NCBI RefSeq assembly: GCF_018129985.1
Contig: NZ_JAFCKT010000001.1
Span: forward strand, 1,612,001-1,676,000
Length of the DNA stretch: 64,000 bases
Reading direction: 5' to 3'
Origin: Bradyrhizobium sp. SZCCT0148
Lineage (GTDB): Bacteria; Pseudomonadota; Alphaproteobacteria; Rhizobiales; Xanthobacteraceae
The notes below the pieces were generated by a model that worked only from the letters and a program-made list of their open reading frames with translations, made no database searches and was not told the origin of the DNA. The position numbers were made by a program, and so were the translations under genes. Position 1 is the first letter of the stretch. Each line of letters begins with the position of its first letter. Below, in pieces: positions 52,823-61,573 of this stretch.

Positions 52823-53803
52823 ATGACGAGTTTGAAGAAGATGTTCGGCGGGGTGATGCTGGGCGCCAGTTTGCTGTTCGCGGGCAGCGCGACGCAGGCC
52901 GCCGACAATTATCCGAGTAAGCCTGTTCACATCCTCGTGCCCTACGCGGCCGGCGGTGCGGTCGACGTGCTCGCGCGCACGCTGAGTCAGGCGCTGGCCG
53001 AGACCTGGGGGCAGCAGCCGGTGGTCGACAATCGTCCCGGCGCCGGCGGCATCGTTGCCTCGCAGGCACTGACACAGGCGGCACCCGACGGCTACACGCT
53101 GATCCTCGTCGCCAGCGGCCATCCGCTCAATCAGTTCATCTATCCGAGCGTACCCTACGACACGTTCAAGGACTTCACCGCGATCACCGAGATCGCCTCC
53201 TCGCCGCTCGCGATCGTCGTGGCCAAGGACAGCCCTTACAAGACGCTCGGCGATCTTCTGGCTGCGGCAAAGAAGGAACCCGACAAGCTGTCTTACGGCA
53301 TGTCCGGCAACGGCACCTCGGCGCATCTCGCCGGTGAGCTGCTCAAATACATGTCCGGCACCAAGATCGTCGCAATCCCCTACAAAGGCGGCGCGCCGGC
53401 GTTGACCGCCGTGATAGCAGACGAGATCCCGCTCAGCATCAATCCGCTCGCGGAAGCGATCGGCCAGCTCGAAGGCGGCCCGGTGCGCGCGCTTGCCGTG
53501 ACCTCGGCCGAGCGCTCCAAGGCCCTGCCCAACGTTCCGACCGTCGCGGAGTCCGGCGTCGCCGGTTACGACGTCTCGGTCTGGTGGGGTGTGCTTGGTC
53601 CGGCCAAAATGCCGCCGGAGATCGTGGCGAAGCTCGAGACCGATCTCAAGGCGGCACTGCAGGATCCGAACCTGCTGTCGACGCTCGGCAAGATCGGCGC
53701 TGCGCCGGTCGGCTCGTCGCCCAAGGAGTTTGACGCCTACATGCACGCCGAGGCGGCCAAATGGCAGCCGGTGCTAAAGGCTGCCGACATCCGCGCGCAG
53801 TAA
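52823..53803 (+). CDS. Tripartite tricarboxylate-type solute receptor (TctC/Bug family)
   Basis: Periplasmic binding protein, 326 residues from ATG 52823 (a GTG at 52799 is less likely). Signal peptide KKMFGGVMLGASLLFAGSAT; Bug fold blocks YPSKPVHILVPYAAGGAVDV, NRPGAGGIVASQALTQAAPD, GYTLILVASGHPLNQFIYPS, GNGTSAHLAGELLKYMSGTK, IPYKGGAPALTAVIADEIPL. No tctA or tctB membrane genes are adjacent; such orphan receptors are common in Bradyrhizobium and Bordetella relatives. Divergent from the TetR gene, so it probably binds the aromatic or dicarboxylic substrate of the operon. Confidence 0.88.
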   Translation: MTSLKKMFGGVMLGASLLFAGSATQAADNYPSKPVHILVPYAAGGAVDVLARTLSQALAETWGQQPVVDNRPGAGGIVASQALTQAAPDGYTLILVASGHPLNQFIYPSVPYDTFKDFTAITEIASSPLAIVVAKDSPYKTLGDLLAAAKKEPDKLSYGMSGNGTSAHLAGELLKYMSGTKIVAIPYKGGAPALTAVIADEIPLSINPLAEAIGQLEGGPVRALAVTSAERSKALPNVPTVAESGVAGYDVSVWWGVLGPAKMPPEIVAKLETDLKAALQDPNLLSTLGKIGAAPVGSSPKEFDAYMHAEAAKWQPVLKAADIRAQ

Positions 53804-54136
53804 GGCGCTTTGATCCGCGTCACCAAGGGCTCGATCTCCGAGCGCACCCTGCCGGCAAGAACGCGCTGCCCCGCTCAACCGTCTCTCAATGAAAAAGCAG
53901 TGGTCAGGCGCGTTCGACGCGATCCCGCCGGCAGGGCTTGCGCGGCGCAAGCAGCGGGCTCTACGGCCCGCTCCACAAATGTCGACGGCGCTCGTACCTG
54001 CGAACGCTTAGCGATCGCAGCATCGTCGATGACCTGACTCCATTTGCTGCACATCAACGCGGCAACGTGGACAAAGCGTCATTTGTCTTCGGGGCTGCAC
54101 CAGGCGATGCGTGGCCAAGATCGCCGGAGACCGAAG
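53804..54136. other. 333-bp stretch with two hairpins, no gene seen
   Basis: GCTTGCG-CGG-CGCAAGC at 53936-53952 and GCGGGC-TCTACG-GCCCGC at 53954-53971 follow each other closely. They may end or stabilise the receptor transcript, though no T-run is present. No convincing reading frame in the rest. Confidence 0.5.
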
Positions 54137-55056
54137 ATGAACAAACCCCTGTTGTTGATGCTCCATCGCTGGATCACGCTGATCTTTGCGCTTCCCCTGT
54201 TTGCGATCATCGCCACCGGCCTGATCCTGTCGTTCGAGCCCATGCTGCAACTCAGCGGGATGGGCGGGCCGGCAATCGATCCCGCACGCGTCGTCGAGCT
54301 GGTGAAGCAATACGATCCGGACAACAAGGCGCGCGGGCTTTCGATCGATGCGGCGGGACACCGGATGACGCTGCAAGGGTCCGGCACGCCGGCGATCGAC
54401 CTCGTGACCGGCACGCCTGCCGCCGCCGGCTCCGGCCTCAGCGATCTCTTGCGGTGGGCGCGCGGCACGCATGAGCGGCTGCTCGGCCAGGCGTGGCTGG
54501 TGACGAGCTCGACCATTGCCATGGTGACTCTGATGATGCTCGGCATCCTCATGGGGCTGCCGCGGCTGCGCAACACGTGTCGGGATGGCACAAGGGCATC
54601 GCCTGGTTTGCGTTGCCGCTGGTCCTGTTGAGCCCGCTGACCGGCCTGTGCATGGCGTTCGGCCTGACGTTTCAGGGCGGAGCGGCCCCGGCGGGCGGCC
54701 GTCCCGTGGCCTTGCCCGACGCGATACGCATGGTCGCGGCCTCCCACGACCTCGCGCACGTGATCTCCATCGGCACGCGCGGAGGCCGCGTCATGGCGCG
54801 TCTCTATGAGGATGGAGAGCTGCGCGCCTACGCCATCAATCCGTCGGAGGTCACGCCGCTGCCGCGCAACTGGCCCCGGCTGATCCATGAAGGAAACTGG
54901 TCGGCCTTGATCGCCTCGCCGCTCAACGTCGTGACGTCGATCGCACTGTTGGCGCTGCTGTCCACCGGCCTGCTGATCTGGGCCCGACGCAAACTGCGCA
55001 AGCGGCGTCCGCATTCCGACCGGCAATCCGGCGCGGCCATGGTCGGCGCCGCCTGA
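54137..55056 (+). pseudogene. PepSY-associated membrane protein, frame broken by one base
   Basis: From ATG 54137 (GGAGA upstream) the frame reads NKPLLLMLHRWITLIFALPL, FAIIATGLILSFEPML and GTHERLLGQAWLVTSSTIAM to MGLPRLRNT near 54572, then loses homology and stops at 54631. Adding one base there joins it to VSGWHKGIAWFALPLVLLSP, LTGLCMAFGLTFQGG ... NWSALIASPLNVVTSIALLA and a stop at 55056, giving about 306 residues with four helices. PepSY proteins of this type often sit near iron or redox functions; none is adjacent. A real frameshift or a sequence error in AACAC(G)GTG. Confidence 0.8.
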
Positions 55057-55064
55057 TCGCGCCA

Positions 55065-56207
55065 TCAATTGCGCGCGCTCGCCCGCGTCTTCTCCGGGCG
55101 CGCGGCGGGCCGCAGAAAATCGTCACGATCGTCTGCCGAGGGGATCAGGATCGCCCGCTCGCGCGGCAGCGCCTCCGGCATCTCGTCGCGGATGAAGGCA
55201 ATCAGCTTCTCTCGCATCTCGCAGCGCAGATCCCAGGATTGCGGCGCGTTTCGCGCGCTGACCAGCGCGCGCAGCTCGATGGTGCGCGAGTCCGCGTCGA
55301 TCACCTGGAGATTGACCACCGCCCCATCCCAGAGCTTGGATTGCTTCACAGCCTCCTCCAGCCAGCGCCGGAGGCGCGGGACGTCCGCGCGATAATCGAC
55401 ATGGAGCGCGATGACCCCGATCAGGGAGGCGGTGTCACGCGTCCAGTTCTGGAACGGCTTTTCGATGAAATAGGACAGCGGCACCACCATACGGCGCCAG
55501 TCCCAGAGCCGGATCACGACGTAAGTCGAGGCGATATCCTCGACCCAGCCCCACTCGTTCTCGATGATCACGGCGTCCTCGATTCGGATCGGCTGGGTGA
55601 TCGCGATCTGCAAACCCGCGATCAAATTGCTGAGAAGCGGCCGCGCGGCAAGACCGACGATGATACCGGCCGCACCGGCGGAGGCGAACAGGCTGACGCC
55701 ATATTGCCTCACCGAATCGAATGTCATCAATGCGGTGGATACCGTGATGACGACGATGATGGTGTCGGTGACGCGCTTGAACACGCGCACTTGCGTGACG
55801 TGCTTGCGCGCGACGAAATTCTCGGTGACATCGCGGAAATTCTGCAGATAGCGCGCCGCGCTCATGTCGACGATCCGGATCGAAATCCAGCCGATCAGGG
55901 CGATGAAGGCCACGACAAACAAGCGCATCATCGGCGTGCGGATCGTGTCGTCGAGTGGCGCGAGCGGCAGCACCAGTGCGACGGCCGCCAGACAAAGCGC
56001 CAACTGAGCGGGACCCGCCGTCCGCTCGATGAATACGCTCAGCAGCGGAAGGCGCGTTCCGAAGGCCCGGTTGAGCAGCCATGTCGCGATCCGGTAAACG
56101 AACAGGGCCAGCAGGATCGCCCCGGCAATCAGGCTGATGCCGATGAACCATGTCGGTATCCAGCCGAAGATCTTGTCGATATGGGCCATCAAGGCCTGCA
56201 AATCCAT
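55065..56207 (-). CDS. MscS-family mechanosensitive channel
   Basis: 380 residues. Five or so N-terminal helices (FIGISLIAGAILLALFVYRI, LALCLAAVALVLPLAPL, LFVVAFIALIGWISIRIVDM, IIVVITVSTALMTF), then the pore-lining helix region LFASAGAAGIIVGLAARPLL followed by the MscS beta domain PIRIEDAVIIENEWGWVEDI, ASTYVVIRLWDWRRMVVPLS and cytosolic alpha/beta part. The GAAGIIVGLAA pattern corresponds to the Gly/Ala-packed TM3 of MscS. A charged C-terminal tail extends beyond the fold. It would release solutes under osmotic downshock. Convergent with the PepSY pseudogene, 8-bp gap. Confidence 0.9.
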   Translation of the reverse strand: MDLQALMAHIDKIFGWIPTWFIGISLIAGAILLALFVYRIATWLLNRAFGTRLPLLSVFIERTAGPAQLALCLAAVALVLPLAPLDDTIRTPMMRLFVVAFIALIGWISIRIVDMSAARYLQNFRDVTENFVARKHVTQVRVFKRVTDTIIVVITVSTALMTFDSVRQYGVSLFASAGAAGIIVGLAARPLLSNLIAGLQIAITQPIRIEDAVIIENEWGWVEDIASTYVVIRLWDWRRMVVPLSYFIEKPFQNWTRDTASLIGVIALHVDYRADVPRLRRWLEEAVKQSKLWDGAVVNLQVIDADSRTIELRALVSARNAPQSWDLRCEMREKLIAFIRDEMPEALPRERAILIPSADDRDDFLRPAARPEKTRASARN

Positions 56208-56334
56208 TGGCTGGTTCCGTCATTGCATTCGCGTAGCCCGCTCAACGCTTCCCGGCCAGCTTCGCTCCCCCGCCTCGTGCAATGCAGCATTCCGCAGATG
56301 CAACCGTGTCCGAACTGCGCTAATTTGAGGCATC

Positions 56335-57585
56335 ATGACTCGACGTACCGGCAGCGCCGATCTCCCCTTGCACAGTGGACGAGTTCCGCCATGGCTCGCG
56401 AGCCGCATGGCTTCGCTCGGATCGATCGTCACGCAGGCGATCGTGCATTATTACGGCCGCGACGCGTTTCTCCAGCGGCTGTCGCATCCGTTCTGGTTCC
56501 AGTCATTCGGCGCCGTGATGGGGATGGACTGGCACTCCTCCGGTATCACGACGTCCGTGATCGGCGCGTTGAAGCGTGGGCTTGGCCCGCTTCAGGACGA
56601 GCTCGGGATTTACGTCTGCGGCGGGAGAGGCCAACACTCGCGCAAGACGCCGGACGAGTTGATGCAGCTCGGCGACCGCGTCGGCTTCGACGGCGCAAAG
56701 CTGACCCGCGCCAGCCGCCTCGTTGCGAAGGTCGACAGCGCCGCCGTGCAGGACGGCTTCGACCTCTATCTCCACGGCTTCTTCGTCACCGCCGACGGCA
56801 AATGGACGGTGGTGCAGCAGGGCATGAATGGCGACAAGCGGCAGGCCCGTCGCTATCACTGGCACTCGGAGGCGCTGAAGAGCTTCGTCGATGCGCCGCA
56901 CAGCGCGATCGACGGTCCGCAACAGGGCGAGATCGTCAACCTCACCGACCACCGCGCCGATGGCTCGCGCAGCGCGCAGCTCGAACTGCTCTCCGGTCTC
57001 GGCCCGGATCGTATCCTCACCGAGTTCGAACAGCTGACCCGGACCGCGCCCGAGCCTGCGCAGGCCATGTTGCCGCATCTTATCATGCCCGCGCATCACG
57101 ATGTCCGACCCAAGGATGTGTTCGCACGGCGCCTGCAAGGCACCCTCGCCGCAGCCGCCGAACGCGGTCCGGTCGATTTCCCGGAATTGCTGCTGACGCC
57201 GGGCGTCGGCGCGCGCACCGTGCGCTCACTGGCAATGGTTGCCGAGGTCGTGCATGGCGCTCCTTATCGCTTCAAGGATCCCGCGCGCTTCTCGCTCGCC
57301 CATGGCGGCAAGGACCGGCATCCTTATCCTGTCCCGATCAAGGTCTATGACGAGACCATTCGCGTTCTGAAGGGCGCGATCCAGAATGCCAAGCTCGGCC
57401 GCGAGGAAGAGATGCAGGCGATCAAGCGGCTCGACGACCAAGCGCGACGGCTGGAGCGTACGGCAAGCGGCCCGTCGGTCGAGACCATCATCGCCGGCGA
57501 GCGCGCCGCCTCACCCGATCTCGACGGCCGCTCCGTGTTCGGCTGGGAGCGCGATCTCGCGCCGACACAAAAGCGGACAGGCTGA
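56335..57585 (+). CDS. DUF763 domain protein
   Basis: 416 residues matching DUF763, a family known mostly from archaea and scattered bacteria: TGSADLPLHSGRVPPWLASR, RLSHPFWFQSFGAVMGMDWH, SSGITTSVIGALKRGLGPLQ, YLHGFFVTADGKWTVVQQGM, YHWHSEALKSFVDAPHSAID. A helix-hairpin-helix-like segment LLLTPGVGARTVRSLAMVAE near residue 285 hints at nucleic acid binding. Function unknown. A short lysine/arginine-rich end follows. It lies divergent from the MscS gene, 127 bp apart. Confidence 0.85.
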   Translation: MTRRTGSADLPLHSGRVPPWLASRMASLGSIVTQAIVHYYGRDAFLQRLSHPFWFQSFGAVMGMDWHSSGITTSVIGALKRGLGPLQDELGIYVCGGRGQHSRKTPDELMQLGDRVGFDGAKLTRASRLVAKVDSAAVQDGFDLYLHGFFVTADGKWTVVQQGMNGDKRQARRYHWHSEALKSFVDAPHSAIDGPQQGEIVNLTDHRADGSRSAQLELLSGLGPDRILTEFEQLTRTAPEPAQAMLPHLIMPAHHDVRPKDVFARRLQGTLAAAAERGPVDFPELLLTPGVGARTVRSLAMVAEVVHGAPYRFKDPARFSLAHGGKDRHPYPVPIKVYDETIRVLKGAIQNAKLGREEEMQAIKRLDDQARRLERTASGPSVETIIAGERAASPDLDGRSVFGWERDLAPTQKRTG

Positions 57586-57632
57586 ACACCGGTCCACAAG
57601 TTCAGCGCGAGGAATTCCGCTCTCAGAACTCT

Positions 57633-57950
57633 CTAGCGCTCCGGCGAACGCTGCCCCGACTTGCGCTGCTGCGTGTATGCGTCCCAATGGCTCCAACTGC
57701 CATTGCTGAGGCTCTGCAGGTCGGTGCCGAGCGGACGGCGCGTGCGCTTGTCATGATCGGCGATGACGCGCTCGGACTGCGCGATCTTGCGCTTGAGTTC
57801 CGCGACCGTCGTCTGGGTCTGGCCGTTCCGCTTCGAGGAGGCGATTTCGCCCATTGTGAAGCGCGCGGTCTCGAGCGCCTTCAACTCGGCACGGTTCTTC
57901 TTCAACTGGACCCGGTGCCAGGCGATGTTGCTGTCGCTGTCCGCAACCAT
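57633..57950 (-). CDS. Hypothetical coiled-coil protein (105 aa)
   Basis: ATG 57950 has GGAG seven bases upstream. Residues 10-75 form a likely coiled coil: NIAWHRVQLKKNRAELKALE, TARFTMGEIASSKRNGQTQT, TVAELKRKIAQSERVIADHD. The tail is rich in Ser, Gln and Arg. No signal or membrane segment. No family recognised. It ends 48 bp from the DUF763 stop and is convergent with it. Confidence 0.65.
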   Translation of the reverse strand: MVADSDSNIAWHRVQLKKNRAELKALETARFTMGEIASSKRNGQTQTTVAELKRKIAQSERVIADHDKRTRRPLGTDLQSLSNGSWSHWDAYTQQRKSGQRSPER

Positions 57951-58054
57951 GTGGGAACTCCGCTGATTCGCTCCCACAGTGTATCGCGCGCCGAATCGGC
58001 GCCGCAACGCCCGCCAGACGGCGAAACTACGGTCTTATCGGGCAAGATTGGGGG

Positions 58055-58828
58055 TTAGCGCTCGGCAAAGGCCTTTTCGACCACGAATTGGGCCGGCTCG
58101 CCGTGGTTGCCCTCGATCAAGCCGCGTTCGCCCAGAAGCACGCGGGTATCCGCGACAAGGGCCGGGCTGCCGCAAATCATGACGCGGTCGTGGGCGGCCT
58201 CCAGTGCCGGCAGGCCGATATCGGCGAACAGCTTGCCGGACGTGATGAGATCGGTGATGCGGCCGCGGTTGCGGAATGGATCGCGGGTCACGGTCGGGTA
58301 ATAGATCAGCTGGTTCTGGATGTATTCGCCGATCAGTTCGTCCTTCGGCAGCGTCTCCGTGATCATTTCGCCATAGGCGAGTTCCTTGACGTGGCGGCAA
58401 CCGTGGAGCAGCACGACCTTCTCGAACCGCTCGTAGGTCTCGGGGTCCTTGATCACGCTCAGGAACGGCGCAAGGCCGGTGCCGGTGCCGATCAAATAGA
58501 GGTTGCGCCCCTCCTCCAGATTGTCGATCACCAGCGTGCCGGTGGCCTTGCGGCTGACGATGATCTTGTCGCCTTCCTTTAGGTGCTGGAGCCGAGAGGT
58601 CAGCGGACCGTCCGGCACCTTGATCGAGAAAAATTCCAGCGTGTCCTCGTAATTGGCGCTGGCGACGCTATAGGCCCGCAGCAGCGGCTTCTCGCCGACC
58701 TTGAGCCCGATCATGGTGAATTCGCCGTTGCGGAAGCGGAAGGTCGGGCTGCGGGTGGTCTTGAAGGAGAACAGCGTGTCGGTCCAGTGGTGGACGCTCA
58801 AAACGCTTTCCTGATTGAAATTGCTCAT
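58055..58828 (-). CDS. fpr: Ferredoxin/flavodoxin-NADP+ reductase
   Basis: 257 residues, the standard bacterial length. Exchanges electrons between NADPH and ferredoxin or flavodoxin. FAD motif R51-A-Y-S-V-A-S57; FSIKVPDGPLTSRLQHLKEG; NADP site LIGTGTGLAPFLSVIKDPET at about 112-131; VLLHGCRHVKELAYG; VMICGSPALVADTRVLL; C-terminal VEKAFAER. The C-terminal end lacks the aromatic residue of plant enzymes and matches the alphaproteobacterial type. Divergent from the enamidase-like gene. Not in an operon with nif or fix genes here. Confidence 0.95.
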   Translation of the reverse strand: MSNFNQESVLSVHHWTDTLFSFKTTRSPTFRFRNGEFTMIGLKVGEKPLLRAYSVASANYEDTLEFFSIKVPDGPLTSRLQHLKEGDKIIVSRKATGTLVIDNLEEGRNLYLIGTGTGLAPFLSVIKDPETYERFEKVVLLHGCRHVKELAYGEMITETLPKDELIGEYIQNQLIYYPTVTRDPFRNRGRITDLITSGKLFADIGLPALEAAHDRVMICGSPALVADTRVLLGERGLIEGNHGEPAQFVVEKAFAER

Positions 58829-58886
58829 CTCACCTATCCGTGTCGCGTCAATGCGGTTGTCGAGGCGGGGCAGCTATGCGTCGTTT

Positions 58887-58906
58887 GTATACGATCATTC
58901 GTATAC
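58887..58906. promoter_or_regulatory. Perfect 20-bp palindrome before the enamidase-like gene
   Basis: GTATACGA (58887-58894) and TCGTATAC (58899-58906) with TCAT between. It lies in the 158-bp gap between fpr and the amidohydrolase, 80 bp before the latter's ATG, with AT-rich flanks (TTT before, TAATGAATAA after). The regulator is unknown; the nearest candidate is the MarR gene at 61091-61573, but other sites for it were not seen. Confidence 0.65.
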
Positions 58907-58986
58907 TAATGAATAATCCCGCTTGCTCCTGGGGTCAAGGCTGCCCAAGATCGGGAGCGTTGCAGTTCAGGACAAGGACCCCTTCC

Positions 58987-60183
58987 ATGGCGCATGACGC
59001 ACCCCAGGCCACCGGACCGTCGAAACTCGTGATCCGGAACATCGGCCTGATCCTCTCCGGCGCGCTGGAAAAGCCGATCCTGGATGGCGACACAATCGTC
59101 GCCGAGAACGGCAAGATCACCGCGATCGGCCGTTTCAAGGACCTCGACATCGACGGCGCGACCACCATCGTCGACGCCCAGGGCACCACGGTGGCGCCGG
59201 GCCTGATCGACAGCCACGTCCACCCCGTCGCCGGCGACTGGACGCCGCGCCAGAACCAGATCGGCTGGATCGACAGCTATTTGCATGGCGGTGTCACCAC
59301 CATGATCTCGGCCGGCGAGGTTCACATGCCCGGCCGCCCCCGCGACGTCGTCGGCCTGAAAGCCATGGCCATTTTTGCCCAGCGCGCATTCTGGAATCTG
59401 CGGCCGGGTGGTGTGAAGGTTCATGCCGGTGCGCCCGTGATCGAATGCGAGATGGTCGAGGAGGACTTCAAGGAGCTGGCCGCGGCCGGCGTGAAGCTGC
59501 TCGGCGAGGTCGGCCTCGGCGGCGTCAAGGACGGCCCGACCGCGCGCAGGATGGTCGGCTGGGCGCGCAAATACGGCATTCAGAGCACGATCCACACCGG
59601 CGGCCCCTCGATCCCCGGCTCCGGCCTGATCGACAAGGACGTGGTGCTGGAAGCCGACACCGATGTCGTCGGCCACATCAACGGCGGCCACACCGCGCTG
59701 CCTGACGACCAGATCCGCTGTATTTGCGAGGGCTGCAAGAGCGGGCTCGAACTCGTGCATAACGGCAATGAACGCTCGGCCCTGTTCACCCTACGCACGG
59801 CGCGCGAGATGGGGGATCTGCATCGCGTCATCCTCGGCACCGACGCGCCGGCCGGCTCCGGCGTGCAGCCGCTCGGCATTTTGCGCATGGTCTCGATGCT
59901 GTCCTCGCTCGGCGAGCTGCCGGCCGAGATCGCATTCTGTCTCGCCACCGGCAACACCGCGCGGATGCGCGAACTCGATTGCGGCCTCATTGAAGTGGGG
60001 CGGTCCGCCGACTTCGTCATCATGGACAAGGCGCAGCACTCGCCCGGCAAGAACATCCTGGAGAGCGTCCAGCTCGGCGACCTCCCCGGCATCGGCATGA
60101 CCATCATCGACGGCATCGTGCGCACCCAGCGCAGCCGCAATACGCCGCCCGCCGGCAAGGTGCCGGAAATCGTGGCGAAGTGA
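58987..60183 (+). CDS. Enamidase-like amidohydrolase
   Basis: 398 residues from ATG 58987 (AAGGA upstream). Amidohydrolase metal site GLIDSHVHPVAGDW; GGVTTMISAGEVHMPGRPRD; lysine/histidine ligands in AAGVKLLGEVGLGGVKDGPT, STIHTGGPSIPG, GHINGGHTALPDDQ; the aspartate in ILGTDAPAGSGVQPLG. Closest theme: enamidase of nicotinate breakdown, which opens 1,4,5,6-tetrahydro-6-oxonicotinate, and related lactam or dihydropyrimidine hydrolases. The actual substrate is unproven. A perfect palindrome lies upstream. Possibly linked to the liv-type transporter further on. Confidence 0.82.
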   Translation: MAHDAPQATGPSKLVIRNIGLILSGALEKPILDGDTIVAENGKITAIGRFKDLDIDGATTIVDAQGTTVAPGLIDSHVHPVAGDWTPRQNQIGWIDSYLHGGVTTMISAGEVHMPGRPRDVVGLKAMAIFAQRAFWNLRPGGVKVHAGAPVIECEMVEEDFKELAAAGVKLLGEVGLGGVKDGPTARRMVGWARKYGIQSTIHTGGPSIPGSGLIDKDVVLEADTDVVGHINGGHTALPDDQIRCICEGCKSGLELVHNGNERSALFTLRTAREMGDLHRVILGTDAPAGSGVQPLGILRMVSMLSSLGELPAEIAFCLATGNTARMRELDCGLIEVGRSADFVIMDKAQHSPGKNILESVQLGDLPGIGMTIIDGIVRTQRSRNTPPAGKVPEIVAK

Positions 60184-60307
60184 CGCAGCCGGTGCGGCGC
60201 ACCGCTCCGCATCGCCCCTCGATGGCGTTGAACAAGTCCGCGGCCTGCTGCGTCTAACGCAGGCAGCCCTCGGTGGCGGCAGTTCATTGCTGGACCATCG
60301 AGGAGAC

Positions 60308-60997
60308 ATGAAGAACTCATCACGGATAGCCCTCGGCGTTGCCGGCGCGGTGGCAGGCTATGTCGCGACCTTCGTGCTGCTTTCTCTGGTCGATTTCGGC
60401 AACCGGGCGGATCCCATCACAGCTGGGCTTGTGGGACTTTTCGTTTACGCGCCCATCGGCGCCATCGCCGGCGCGGTGCTTGCCAACTGGCTGGTGACGC
60501 GTTCGGGTAAGGACACCAGCAATGGCAGCGTCGCGGGCAACAGCCTGAAGTCGCTCGGCGTTGTCGTCCTGCTCTGCGTCGCCGGGATCGGGATTTACAT
60601 TGCCTACGCCTATGCGACGGCAACGCCCTGGCTCAACCGCAACGGTGCCAATCCCCTGCTCGTATTCGAGATCCGCTTTCCGGCCGGGTCCACGGTGCCG
60701 ACATCGACCCAGGGCATCACCATCGAATTGCAGACCGACCTCAATAGGATGCCGGGCGAAGTGACCCCGGCCGCCTTCCATCGTGACGGCGACCAGCCCG
60801 TCATCGCAGGCGAGGTCGAGCTCGCGTTTCGAACCTCGCACCGGCAGCTCGCCGTGGACATCCAGGGCCAACCGAGCCGGATCTATCCGATCGATTTGAG
60901 CGCCCGGGCGCCGCATACGCCGGAGTTCGGAACATGGCGGCGGTTCGGCGATGGCAGCGAAATCCGTTACCGCGCCAAATGGCCGGGACAGACGTAA
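60308..60997 (+). CDS. Hypothetical membrane protein (229 aa)
   Basis: ATG 60308 follows AGGAG. Three hydrophobic segments in the first 110 residues: IALGVAGAVAGYVATFVLLS, AGLVGLFVYAPIGAIAGAVL, SLGVVVLLCVAGIGIYIAYA. The C-terminal 120 residues are a soluble, probably periplasmic beta domain: PLLVFEIRFPAGSTVPTSTQ, GITIELQTDLNRMPGEVTPA, VAGEVELAFRTS-like, and FGTWRRFGDGSEIRYRAKWP. Similar proteins exist in rhizobia with no known function, as far as I recall. Confidence 0.7.
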   Translation: MKNSSRIALGVAGAVAGYVATFVLLSLVDFGNRADPITAGLVGLFVYAPIGAIAGAVLANWLVTRSGKDTSNGSVAGNSLKSLGVVVLLCVAGIGIYIAYAYATATPWLNRNGANPLLVFEIRFPAGSTVPTSTQGITIELQTDLNRMPGEVTPAAFHRDGDQPVIAGEVELAFRTSHRQLAVDIQGQPSRIYPIDLSARAPHTPEFGTWRRFGDGSEIRYRAKWPGQT

Positions 60998-61017
60998 GAG
61001 ACCTGATTGAGAGAGTT

Positions 61018-61082
61018 GGTGGGCATGCTTCCGCCTTCGCTCTGCGAGCTACGACGCACGAGCCGCTTTGCCCGCCCTACGG
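61018..61082. repeat. Bradyrhizobium-type intergenic repeat
   Basis: GTGGGCATGCTTCCGCCTTC, then GCTCTGCGAGCTACGACG and GCTTTGCCCGCCCTACGGC. From memory this matches a common Bradyrhizobium intergenic repeat (GTGGGC...CGCTTCGCTCTGCGAGCTACGG...TTTGCCCACCCTACG). It fills most of the gap between the membrane protein and the convergent MarR gene and can fold into imperfect hairpins. Confidence 0.55.
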
Positions 61083-61090
61083 CACCGTCG

Positions 61091-61573
61091 TTACCGCAGC
61101 TTGTTCAACAGCGCCATCAGCGTCTCGCGCTCCTTGGCGTCGAGCGGTGCCAGCGTCTCGCGCGTGATGGCGAGCGCGTTCGGCGCGACCTTCTCCGAAA
61201 GCTGCTGACCGGCGCGCGTGAGGCTGACAAGGAGCCGCCGACCGTCCTCGGGATCCTGGCTGGTCTCGGTCAACCCGCGCGCGGTCAAGCGGTCGATCAC
61301 GCCCTTGATGGTCGCGACGTCCATTGCCGTCAGCCGGCCAAGCTGGTTCTGCGAGCACGGCCCGGTCTCGGCGAGTTTCGACAATGCCGCCCACTGCGTC
61401 GGCGTCAGATTGGTGCCGATATCGCGGGAGAAGATCGAGCTGTGACGCTGCCAGACCTGGCGCAGGATGAAGCCGACCTGCTCATCGAGCACGTAAGGCG
61501 GCTTTCCCGGCTTGACGCTCTTCTTCGCCGTGACGCTTCTCGCCATCGTTTGCAGCCTTTTCTTTGCCGTCAC
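61091..61573 (-). CDS. MarR family regulator, last gene of the ABC transporter operon
   Basis: 160 residues. Winged HTH: YVLDEQVGFILRQVWQRHSS, LTPTQWAALSKLAETGPCSQ, NQLGRLTAMDVATIKGVIDR, LTARGLTETSQDPEDGRRLL, VSLTRAGQQLSEKVAPNALA. ATG 61573 overlaps the livF stop (ATGA); an ATG at 61546 is an alternative. Being translated together with a liv-type importer suggests that it senses the imported compound or its CoA derivative, as MarR proteins of aromatic-acid pathways do. Target sites are not proven. Confidence 0.87.
   Translation of the reverse strand: MTAKKRLQTMARSVTAKKSVKPGKPPYVLDEQVGFILRQVWQRHSSIFSRDIGTNLTPTQWAALSKLAETGPCSQNQLGRLTAMDVATIKGVIDRLTARGLTETSQDPEDGRRLLVSLTRAGQQLSEKVAPNALAITRETLAPLDAKERETLMALLNKLR

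Noticed and set aside
52712..53746. N-terminal extension of the TetR frame through the receptor gene
   Set aside because: It is antisense to a clear TctC-type gene; the TetR protein starts naturally at 52711.
55239..57350. Long plus-strand frame of 703 codons
   Set aside because: It runs across the MscS gene antisense and shifts out of frame with the DUF763 gene; composition is that of a shadow frame.
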